DNA from: Tipula vernalis
Taxonomy: Eukaryota > Arthropoda > Insecta > Diptera > Tipulidae
Reading direction: 5' to 3'
NCBI GenBank assembly: GCA_958295665.1
Contig: OY282559.1
Location: forward strand, 258,050,245-258,114,244
DNA: 64,000 nt
Below, in pieces: positions 32,966 through 42,322 of the stretch; position 1 is the stretch's first letter; every line of letters begins with the position of its first letter. The translations under genes and the position numbers were made by a program. The notes below the pieces were generated by a model. That model ran no database searches, was not told the origin of the DNA, and saw only the letters and a program-made list of their open reading frames with translations.

Positions 32966-33156
32966 TACATGCAATATTATTTGTTCGGCACTTGAGTTTC
33001 CGTAACATGATTTCTATACAATTTTTCACTTACTCCTGCCGCTAAAGATGTTTTCACATAAAAAAAAAAATTAATATGATTTAAAAAAAATACGTTTCAT
33101 TTTCACTCAACGTCTCTAGCGAATATTCCTTCCTAATTTTCTTAATCAAAAGTAAT

Positions 33157-33336
33157 TGTTATGGTTTTATATTTACATGAATAAAACACACACAAACTTA
33201 AAGAAACATGCTTTTTTATTATATTCTTCCTTGCCCTCACTCGTACAACTGAACTACAATCTCCATATGGAAAATTCATTGTCATTGATATGTTAAATCT
33301 AATATGGATATAGATTAGAATATTTTCCATATAACA
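33157..33336 (-). repeat. 3' LTR of G1
   Basis: 180 bp, TGTTAT...ATAACA. A 40-bp segment present here (about 33183-33225) is absent from the other LTR. Confidence 0.8.
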
Positions 33337-33457
33337 TCTTCCATTTTTCATTAAAACTTATAAAATTCACATAACGTACATAAATATTTAAATGAAATGA
33401 TAATGAATTTACTTTAAAAAATTAAATTAAAGAAACTATTACTAGTAAAGCTGATAA

Positions 33458-34549
33458 TCAAATCAAGTGACTTGATAATTTTATGCGTTTAGGATGACCT
33501 GTTAATTGTTGTGTGAAACTGTGAATACCCTGTTGACCTATAATTTCAGGAGCCTCTGGTATATTAAAAAAGTTACTGCTGCTTCTGGTATCAAGTGTAG
33601 GTATATTTTGGTCGTCTTTATCCGTAGGTTCCTCTTTCACAAATGGTTTGATATTAACGATATTGCGTCTGAATGTAGAACCGTCTACATTTACCAAGTA
33701 AGAACGATCTTTGAGCTGTTGCTCAATAACTCCTAATGACCATTCTTTATCAAATTGCGGATGTACCTAAACCGCTACGCACTGCCCTATTTCCAATTCT
33801 GGAATACTTTTTGTTTTTCTATCAAAGTAAAATTTGCTTTTGCCATGCTGCGCTTTTATCTTTTCAGGAACATTGTCGATTATTTTTGGTAAGTATTGTT
33901 CATTACACGATGGAACACCAGATCGCGTTTTTCTTGAGAACAATCTCTGAACTGGACTTGAATTAATTTTGTTCGGGGAATTCCGCCAGCTTAACAAACA
34001 GTACCAAATATCTTGATGAGATTCCTCCGCTTTCTTTATTAGACTCTTAGCAATCTTTACTGCTGCCTCTGCATTTCCATTACCTCTTGGGTGATGTGGA
34101 GATGACGGAACTTGTTCAAATTCACACGTCCTTTCGAAGAAGTCTTTGAATTGTCTGTTGACAAAATTAGTACCGTTGTCAGTACAGACTCGCTGAAGAA
34201 TTCCATGACGACTAAAATTTCTTTTGCATTGTTCAATGACAGCACCCGGTGTTAAATCTCTTAAAACCTCAAGTTCAAAGAAATCTGAGTAGTGGTCCAC
34301 AGTAACAAGCATATTATATGCTTTTCCTGCGAGCACATCCATTGATACATACTGGAATAGATATGTAGAAATTTCGTGCGATTGCATAGGTGGATTGGAT
34401 TGTGAACTCGAATACTTCACGCAGATATCACACATTTGAACTTTTTCTTTTATTTCCGTTGACATATTCGGCCACAAAATATAATCCTTCGCCAACTTGA
34501 TCGACGTCTCTATGCCGTTTTGTGCAACGTGAACTTTCTCAACCATCAC
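33458..34549 (-). pseudogene. G1 integrase and C-terminal tail
   Basis: The frame carries the zinc-finger half (GIETSIKLAKDYILWPNMST, MCDICVKYSSS), then VSMDVLAGKAYNMLVTVDHY, VCTDNGTNFVNRQFKDF and HPRGNGNAEAAVKIAKSLIK with the D, D, E triad. From 33766 a shifted frame continues with a Pro/Glu-rich tail, RRNIVNIKPFVKEEP (33458-33697). In intact relatives this protein inserts the cDNA. Confidence 0.8.
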
Positions 34550-34575
34550 ACTCTACAGTGAGCTGTTTTCCGACT

Positions 34576-35163
34576 TCAAAATATTTTAGTGATTTTGTAT
34601 CGACGACTAGCATTCTCTTGCGTCCATTTCCATTCTGGCTTTTCGGTTGTTAATTTTTGAGGAACGGAGCTTTCTGCGCTTAGATTTTTTATGTATCTTC
34701 CTAAATAGTTAAGCATTCCTAGAAATCTATAAAAATAATTCAGAAATCTTAGCAAATCCGACTTATCTTTAGGCGATGGCATATTTTTTATTGCTGAAAT
34801 TTTCGTTTCATCAGCTTTCAGACCTTTATTTGATAACACATGTCCGAAAATTTTTACTTCAGAACAACAGAGGCTTAATTTCTTTTTGTTAAGTTTGCAA
34901 TTATTCTCACTCAAACGTATTAGTAACTTCTCCAATTTTACATTATGATCCATTATTGCTTCGGCCATAGTATCACCTATTCCGTAAATTAATATGTCAT
35001 CAGCTAGTATTTCAATACACTTTAAGTCATGTACAATTTCATACATTTTCATCTGGAACAGTTCCGGAGCCGATGATATACCAAAAGGACATCGCAACCA
35101 TCTCATTCGTCCAAACGGAATCCAAAAGGTTGTTAACTTACTGCTCGCTTCTGACAATTTCAA
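34576..35163 (-). pseudogene. G1 reverse transcriptase core
   Basis: It contains RCPFGISSAPELFQMKMYEI and CIEILADDILIYG (LADD box, both Asp retained), then KIFGHVLSNKGLKADETKIS and the connection region. A short internal repetition, DLLRFLNYFYRFLGMLNYLG, suggests a local duplication. The text ends PEWKWTQENASRR. Immediately after it comes integrase, so RNase H has been lost. Confidence 0.78.
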
Positions 35164-35338
35164 CTACCAAAAACCCTTAGTTGTATCGACCGTGGAGAAT
35201 ACTTTTACTTTTCCCAGCTCAGGCAAGATTTCATCAATTGTTGTACTCTGGCGATGAGGACTTTTTATTGCGACATTTAGAGGTATGGGATCTAGACAGA
35301 TTCTAAATGAGTTCACTTTCTTAACAAGTAATATATTA

Positions 35339-36259
35339 CTAACCCACTTTGATGTTAGGTTTTTCAGGTGCGGTTATACCCTCTTTAATAAGTCCATCTA
35401 ATTCGGCTTTTAATTGTGCTCGTAATGCCATGGGTATACGACGAGGAGACTGAATAACAGGCTTCACCGTTTCATCCTCTTCTATTTCCACTTCTCCTGG
35501 TAAGTGTCCATAACCCTCGAATACGTCGCTATACGTCTGTATGATTTGATTGGCTTGATTTAAACAACTTTTATACTTCGGATCCTTATCACTTAGACTT
35601 ATACTGTCATCATTCGTTATTTTATTCACAGCATGTTCATTCCTCAAAACACACTTATCATAACGAATAAGCCCGAGAATAGTACACGTGTTCTCAGACA
35701 ATAACGCATAGTGAGCGTTATCGACCACATGGAAAATTATTGAATATTTTCTATTATTGTGGAGGCACGGTACCTTCACTTGTCCCAAAACTTCTATCGG
35801 ATGACCACCATAATCCGCCAAAGTCACTTTAGAGTCATTTAACGTAAAATTATTATTAGTCAATTTACGTAATTGATTAAGCCCAATCAAACAAGCTTGT
35901 GCACCCGAATCAAGATCACACGTCACTTTTTGCCATTCTCCATTGAATTTTAAGATTAGATCTGCACGACTATTACCCTTATTCGATTCAATCACAGTAG
36001 ATATAGTAAATGAACTCTCACTATCACTATTATTATTATTTGAAATTGTTATTTCTTTTACCGCTTTAATGTCATTTTTCCTTCCCATTTTATTATTATT
36101 TTTCTTTTTACACACTACTTCGAAATGATTATTCCCGTTACATGATTTGCACTTTTTTCCAAACGCGGGACATACATTTTTATCGAACACATGATACGTC
36201 GCACAAAATTTAAACTTTTTCGGTTTGTTATTATCTTTGTGTTTATTAGTATTCATCAC
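35339..36259 (-). pseudogene. G1 zinc-knuckle, protease and start of pol
   Basis: The 306-residue frame begins NKPKKFKFCATYHVFDKNVC and continues KKCKSCNGNNHFEVVC, the two Cys/His knuckles of gag. The aspartic protease active site is CDLDSGAQACLIGLNQ (about residues 113-128). The segment VEIEEDETVKPVIQSPRRIP followed by KAELDGLIKEGITAPE starts the reverse transcriptase. The frame stops at 35339, and the polymerase core continues beyond a nonsense codon near 35165. Confidence 0.8.
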
Positions 36260-36264
36260 TTTTA

Positions 36265-36488
36265 CCCCTATTCCCTTGGTCGTGTCACTTCATTCGACGT
36301 GACAATTGTCGTGTCACTTCAACTTTAAATTGGTATTCTCTTAGTCGATCGAAGTGATAATATAAGAGAATGCGACGTAAAACTATATCTGTCACTTCAA
36401 ACGACAATTGTCGCATCGATCGACTAAGAGAATATCAAAATTTGATTGTCGGTACAAGTGACAAGTGACACGACTAAGGGAATAGGGG
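36265..36488. mobile_element. Foldback MITE, about 224 bp
   Basis: The ends CCCCTATTCCCTTGGTCGTG and, inverted, CCCCTATTCCCTTAGTCGTG match at 19 of 20. The similarity continues inward (CTCTTAGTCGATCGA on one arm and TCGATCGACTAAGAG on the other), so almost the whole element can fold on itself. It contains several GACAATTGTCG palindromes. It interrupts the G1 gag frame. I could not fix the target duplication. Confidence 0.75.
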
Positions 36489-36893
36489 TGTTTCTTAACT
36501 TTTGTAAATTTGTCGCCTATTATGGATTTAAATCGATCCTCCGTAACCTCGCTGACTTTAACCTCTTGAATTATCTTATCCAGTGTTAAAGTATCGGGAT
36601 CTTATGACAGAAATCTCTTTTTAAGATTCGTATCTCTAATTAATGCCAAATGCTAAACGGTCCCGCAACAAGTGATCAGCTGTGACGCCTTGATTGTATT
36701 TACACACGTCGATGATTTTGCGCAAACGAATCAAATATGTATCGAACGATTCGTTATCATTCTGACTACAGGTGTGGAACAAATATCTATCGTATAACAC
36801 GTGCCTTTTTGACATTAGACGACTTCCAATCAGATTTAGAACATTTTCCGTTGTGTCTTTTTCCTCTTCGGTTAATGAAAAATGTGTTTATAG
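36489..36893 (-). pseudogene. G1 gag, middle part between piggyBac and MITE
   Basis: The minus strand reads LTEEEKDTTENVLNLIGSRL, then KRHVLYDRYLFHTCSQNDNE and SFDTYLIRLRKIIDVCKYN, the usual capsid C-terminal region of these Gypsy gags. Later text, KVSEVTEDRFKSIIGDKF, leads to the MITE. Stops near 36605 and 36640 show decay. Confidence 0.75.
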
Positions 36894-37240
36894 TGGGTAT
36901 AATCCACCCAATTAGAATTAACGTTGGAAAAATCAACCGATTATGATTTTTTACCTGCTACCAACTTAGTTGTATTTTATCTTTAGGTATTTTCCCGCAA
37001 TTTAAAATATATTTCAGTTTTGTTTTGTCCTTCGAAGTGTTCACATCGTAGAATATAAAAAGTGTAGTTACGTCGTATAATTTTGGGTGTCTTACACCCA
37101 CGTTAGTAATATTGTGTATGTAGTTTTTGAGGTGTTTATTTAGATTTTAGATCAACGTCATTGAACAGGTATGTAATAGTTTATGACCTCAGTGGTACGG
37201 ATTTTTGTGGAATCATATGGGCGTATTTTGTTTATATAGA

Positions 37241-38061
37241 ATGTGCGATTATGAAAAAGAGCAGGAAAGGTTACGAGCGATTCTAGCGGAACTAGACAGC
37301 GAAGAAGAGTTCGTTGGTGGAGAAGATTAAAACGACGAAGATTTAGAAATCCGAAGTGACCATGAATCGGACACGGAGCAAGAGTTGGATTCTGATGACG
37401 AAAATTTAATAGACGAATCTGATAACCATTATACTGGAAAAGATGGAACCATTTGGAAAACAAAACCTTTCGTACAAAGAAGGCCTCGAGCAGAAAATTT
37501 ATTTACGGTTCTACCAAATCTGGACAAACCTGTCCAAAAACGTTAAAACTCCGCAAGAGAGTTGGAATCTCTTTTTCTCGTTTGTAGACCAGATCGTGGA
37601 AGATACTAATATTTATATTACAAAACAACAAATAAATAACAGAGATTTAAAGAACGCCCAGCTCACAGACACGACTGAAATGAATAGTTTGTTAGGTTTA
37701 TTATATTTATGTGGTTTACATAAATTATCCCACGTTTATGTTCGCGATTTATGGGCTAAAGACGGCACAGGATTTGAGTTATTTCCTGCTACAATGAGCT
37801 ACGTAAGATTTCAGTTCTTGATGCGGTATATCCGGTTCGATAATATTGAAACTCGTCAAGAACGGCGCCAATTTGATAAACTAGCGTCGATTCGAGAAGT
37901 TTTTTAAAAATTTAATACTAATTGCCAGGAAAACTATAATGTTAGATGTCATGTTACGGTTGACGAAAAATTAGAAAACTTCCGAGGGCGCTGCAGTTTC
38001 AGACAGTAGATCGCAAATAAACCAGCAAAATATGGGATCAAAATATTTTCGGCAGTAGATT
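37241..38061 (+). pseudogene. piggyBac transposase, N-terminal half
   Basis: The ATG at 37241 starts MCDYEKEQERLRAILAELDS, an acidic N-terminus (EEEFVGGED, then DHESDTEQELDSDDENLIDE after an in-frame stop near 37328). After a frame change it continues ESWNLFFSFVDQIVEDTNIY, NSLLGLLYLCGLHKLSHVYV and LWAKDGTGFELFPATMSYVR with RFDNIETRQERRQ. Then VDEKLENFRGRCSFRQ includes the first catalytic Asp. It stops at AVD, the GATT duplication and G3 insertion point. The intact family enzyme performs DDD-type cut-and-paste at TTAA. Confidence 0.82.
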
Positions 38062-38952
38062 TGTAACTCCATTGGCTTGGGTCAATCAGACACTACATGG
38101 CACACTATTTAATTTGGATAGCCATCAGTGGTTAGGGCAGGTTTTGACGTTGCATATAGTGCCGACGGCCAATTTACAAAATTGTTTGTGGTTTATGGTA
38201 AAGTGTGCAAGAAGCTGGACTTAAAATAACCTCGAAAAAAAAACACTAGTTCATTTTAGCATCCTAAGGGCACGCTCCCACTCAATCATCCCGAAATTTT
38301 TAGTAAAAATACATAACTTTTACTCAAATTACTTTTAGTAAACTACTAGAAAATCAAGGGAAAAAAAATCCACTATACACGGATAAAAACAAATAAAATT
38401 CTTTCCCCGACTGTACGTCCAACTAGAACCAAAATTTAAAAACAAAAAAATATCCATTCACAAAACAAAATAATTTATGTGACGTTTTTTTTTTGTTTTG
38501 ACTAATACTAGTTAAATATTGATAATAATAATAATATAAATATACCAAAATATGTTAATCAATAAAAATTACGTCACCGGATTACAATGATGATGATAAT
38601 CGGCATTCTTGTCCTTGCTTCATCTGTTAACGCTATTTTCTCTAATTGATTGACTGATGCTTTTATAAAATACGGTTTTTTTTTCAACTGATATTCATCA
38701 TATCTACCATTCGTGGCGATCATATCAGTACTGTCCCATTTTTTTGTTCTTTATACCACAAGTAATTTCCAGATTTAGCGGTTCTTTTCCCCTATTTTAA
38801 CATAACGTTAATTGAACATTCCAAATTTGCATGTTTACCTTCCAAACTTGTTCTTAATTACAGTACACGAAGCACATATAGCAATTTTTCTTTCTCTTCG
38901 TATCTACAACTACAAGGCAGGCAATAAAGTGAGAAAAGTGCGATTCGTTACA
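38062..38952 (-). repeat. 3' LTR of G3
   Basis: 891 bp, TGTAAC...GTTACA; preceded in the genome by GATT. Confidence 0.95.
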
Positions 38953-39043
38953 GGACAGGTTCAAAATTTCACTTTATATAGTGACAATCTTGAAGCTGAA
39001 TAAAGCACTTTGTATCAATAAACTTACCGGAGAAAATACTGGT

Positions 39044-42000
39044 TCAAACCTTTATGTCCATTAAATGATAAGTACCTATTATTTGGCCATTTTCATCGGC
39101 CAGAATGTAATTCAAATTTCCCTTTTTTGCTTTTACTATCGCTTTAATGAAAGGAAAAGCAAATTTACCGACGAATTTTTTTGTGGCATCGCTCAGAGGA
39201 TGCTGTTTAACATATACCGTTTGTCCTACGTTTAGGGTTCTTTCGCGGGTTCGTAAATTATATCTATTTGCATATTTGTTGTAGGCCACTTTTAAATTTT
39301 TCCGCACCTCAGCGTGAACTACACTAAGTCTATCCGATGTCTCTGTCCAATCTAGCCAGCTTTCATCCGTAAGGCTTAATTCCTTTAGTACTTTGTAATC
39401 ATTGCCATGTACGATCTTATGATAGCCATACAGAAGGAAATGGGGTGAATATCCCGTTGACTCATGAGTAGAGTTCCGAAGCGCGCTTACTATTTGTGGA
39501 AGATTTTTGTCCCAAGTTGTATGTTTATCTAATATATATGCTCGGATTCCGGCCACGATTGACCTATTCACCCGTTCCGACGCGTTACTCTGTGGTGAGT
39601 AATAGGCAGTCTTTATGTGGGTAATACCATATTCAGTCATTAAGCCTTGGAATTCTTTTCCAACAAATTGCACCCCATTGTCACTGTGTATAAATTGTGG
39701 GACGCTAAATAGGGAAAATACTTCGTTTCTTAAACAGTTAACTATACTCGCGGCATTTGCTTTTGCTAAAGTTTTAATATAAATGAATTTAGTTAAATTG
39801 TCTAACACAATAAAGATTGTGGTTTTCCCTGTAGCCGAACGAGGATAAGGTCCTAGTAAATCAATATAAATTTTCTGCCACGGCCTGTCAGAGATAGTTA
39901 ATTTACCCAAAGGTGGTCTAGAAAATTGGTTGGTAGCTTTCGATTTCTTACAAATTTCACAGTTGGTAATGTACTGGTGAACCTCAATAGCCATTTTAGG
40001 CCAATAATATAATCGCCGCAGACGTTCTAGCGTTTTTTTAGTCCCTCCGTGAGATGCTTCAGGATTATTATGCTCCCTTTGTATTAATTCTCTAGTAAGA
40101 GTTGTAGGGATCCACAATTTCCACACAGGCAGATCAGTTAAAGAATTATCTCGCTTTGGCTCAATCCGAATTAATATTCTGTTGTTATGTATCCGGAGAT
40201 TTGGATACTGTTCAGAAAAGGTCTCGATTTGAGTTCTAAGTTTTTCATATGCCACATCACCAACATTGGTATCATCAAAAAGATTAATGTCGAGTAGTTT
40301 AAGATCATATGATATTTCAGCAATACTGTCGCAACATACGCGAGACAATGCATCTGCTACAACATTCTCCTTGCCTTTCTGGTGAATGATTGTAAAATCG
40401 AAAGCTTGGAGCTTTAGGCTCCACCTCGCGAGTCGACCACTTAAGTCCTTCTGGGTCATTAACCACTTAAGGCTGGCATGGTCGGTGATAATGGTAAACC
40501 TATAACCTTCAATATACGGCCGAAATTGCTTAACACTAATAACTGCTGCTAGACATTCTAGTTCGGTTATTGTGTAGTTTCGTTGTGCCGGGTTTAGTTT
40601 CTGTGATATAAAGGCTATAGGTCTCTCATTACCATCGACGTCCAATTGAAAGAGTACACTGCCAATTCCTTGGGTACTAGCATCGCAACGTATGAAAAAT
40701 GGTTCATTGAAGTTGGGATTGCGAAGAAGAGGAGCGCGACTTAGCAGATCCTTCAGATAATCAAATGCTAAATTCGCTTCATCATTCCACTGGAACTTAA
40801 CGCCTTTACGTAATAAATTAGTGATGGGGGCGGTAATGTCAGCATAGTTCGGTATAAAACGACGATACCAGCCTGCCATCCCTAACAATCGTCGCGTTTG
40901 CTTCACAGTGGTTGGTACCGGGAAATTTTTGATAGCTTCCACTTTAGTAGGATCTGTTCTCAACCCACGCTCTCCAATGATGTACCCTAAATACTTAGTT
41001 TCTTTTAGCAAAAAGTGACTCTTCTCAATATTAATAGTTAGTGCGGCCCTTGACAATAATTCCGCTACAGTTTTAAGCAGTTCCAGGTGCTCGTCGAACC
41101 CAGCTGAGACTATCAGTAAATCGTCAAGATACACAAAGATATTTTCTCGAAGCTGATGAGGTATAACTCGATCCATCAGTCTGCTCATGGTTTGCGGTGC
41201 GTTGCACAATCCAAACGGCATGACACAGAACTGATAGAGAGGACGGCCTGGAACTGTGAAAGCAGTAATCTCTTTGGACTGTGGAGAAAGCGGAATTTGC
41301 CAAAAGGCATCTTTAAGATCCAGGCTACTGATGTATTTGGTATCTTGCATTCGTCCAAGAAGGCCATTAATCAAGGGAAGAGGGTAAGCATCCTTTTTAG
41401 TAACCATATTAACCTTCCTGGAATCCAAGCATAGTCTGTGCTTGCCATTCGCTTTTTTGACTAAGACAATAGGGGAGCTCCAGGGACTGGAACTTACCTC
41501 AATCACTCCTAGCTCTAACATACGATCGAGTTCTAGGTAAATTAATGATTGAATGGTTGGCGATACAGAATAATGTTTTTGTTTTATCGGTAGTGCGTTG
41601 CCTACGTCTATCGAATGTTCGACCAAATGGGTTCGCCCGAGTCCCCTCACTGCAGAAGAAGGAAATTCCCCAATAATTCGATCTAATTTCTCTCTTTGTA
41701 GTAAATCAAGCTCATGTCTATTCGTGGTCCTTTCCGTTGTAACAGACAACTCACAAATAATATCCGGAGCGACATTAAAAATTCGCCAGAAATCAATACC
41801 CAAATATATTTCGGATTTTAAGGTGGGTACTACACAGAATTTGAGGTTTGCGGTTTTATTTAGGTATGAAACAGGCAACGTCACATATCCTACAACTGGA
41901 TTGGAGGATCCATCTGCGGTTTGAATAACTGAATTAAGCGGTTTTATTTCAACGTTTAGAGATTTAAGGAGATGTTCGCTGTTCTTCCCCAATATGCTAA

Positions 42001-42322
42001 TTGTTGCTCCACTATCCAAGAGACCTAAAAGGGACCTTCCTTTTATATTTATTTTTGCATAAGGTCTTGGATCATTTTCGGTATATTCAGTTATAGAAGA
42101 AATAATGCAGGAGTGGCTAATTTGATTTCGCATTTTCCAATAATTGATTACTCTCGTACGTCTGGGACTTTTAGTCTTAACCTGATTAATCTGCGCTAGG
42201 TCATCATAAGTGTGCTGTCGAATTATACTGCTTACTTGCTCGTTGGAGCCTTGGGGATTGAATTTCGATCCGAACGTGACTCCCCGCTCTGTCGCACGTT
42301 CGGGCGGCCGTTTCCCTCGGTT
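39044..42322 (-). CDS. pol: G3 Pol: protease, reverse transcriptase, RNase H, integrase
   Basis: The pol frame is open from 42322 to the stop at 39044; the first Met is at 42133, but translation probably enters by -1 frameshift from gag at 42310-42316. Counting from that Met: protease LLGLLDSGATISILG near residue 40; reverse transcriptase with VYLDDLLIVSAGF (YLDD) near residue 333; RNase H with RCDASTQGIGSVLFQLD near 480 and the DH pair ITDHASLKWLM; integrase zinc finger EHNNPEASHGGTKKTLERLR to CEICKKSK (about 685-730); core residues in IYIDLLGPY, IHSDNGVQF and SNASERVNRSIV (about 757, 817, 851). All catalytic motifs are intact and no env follows. The gene ends about 90 bp before the 3' LTR. 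Confidence 0.92.
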   Translation of the reverse strand, partial: NRGKRPPERATERGVTFGSKFNPQGSNEQVSSIIRQHTYDDLAQINQVKTKSPRRTRVINYWKMRNQISHSCIISSITEYTENDPRPYAKINIKGRSLLGLLDSGATISILGKNSEHLLKSLNVEIKPLNSVIQTADGSSNPVVGYVTLPVSYLNKTANLKFCVVPTLKSEIYLGIDFWRIFNVAPDIICELSVTTERTTNRHELDLLQREKLDRIIGEFPSSAVRGLGRTHLVEHSIDVGNALPIKQKHYSVSPTIQSLIYLELDRMLELGVIEVSSSPWSSPIVLVKKANGKHRLCLDSRKVNMVTKKDAYPLPLINGLLGRMQDTKYISSLDLKDAFWQIPLSPQSKEITAFTVPGRPLYQFCVMPFGLCNAPQTMSRLMDRVIPHQLRENIFVYLDDLLIVSAGFDEHLELLKTVAELLSRAALTINIEKSHFLLKETKYLGYIIGERGLRTDPTKVEAIKNFPVPTTVKQTRRLLGMAGWYRRFIPNYADITAPITNLLRKGVKFQWNDEANLAFDYLKDLLSRAPLLRNPNFNEPFFIRCDASTQGIGSVLFQLDVDGNERPIAFISQKLNPAQRNYTITELECLAAVISVKQFRPYIEGYRFTIITDHASLKWLMTQKDLSGRLARWSLKLQAFDFTIIHQKGKENVVADALSRVCCDSIAEISYDLKLLDINLFDDTNVGDVAYEKLRTQIETFSEQYPNLRIHNNRILIRIEPKRDNSLTDLPVWKLWIPTTLTRELIQREHNNPEASHGGTKKTLERLRRLYYWPKMAIEVHQYITNCEICKKSKATNQFSRPPLGKLTISDRPWQKIYIDLLGPYPRSATGKTTIFIVLDNLTKFIYIKTLAKANAASIVNCLRNEVFSLFSVPQFIHSDNGVQFVGKEFQGLMTEYGITHIKTAYYSPQSNASERVNRSIVAGIRAYILDKHTTWDKNLPQIVSALRNSTHESTGYSPHFLLYGYHKIVHGNDYKVLKELSLTDESWLDWTETSDRLSVVHAEVRKNLKVAYNKYANRYNLRTRERTLNVGQTVYVKQHPLSDATKKFVGKFAFPFIKAIVKAKKGNLNYILADENGQIIGTYHLMDIKV

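Noticed and set aside
36737..36946. Plus-strand 69-codon frame
   Set aside because: It is antisense to G1 gag, whose minus-strand text is recognisable.
41156..41924. Plus-strand frames of 90-108 codons inside G3 pol
   Set aside because: They are shadows of the intact minus-strand pol gene.
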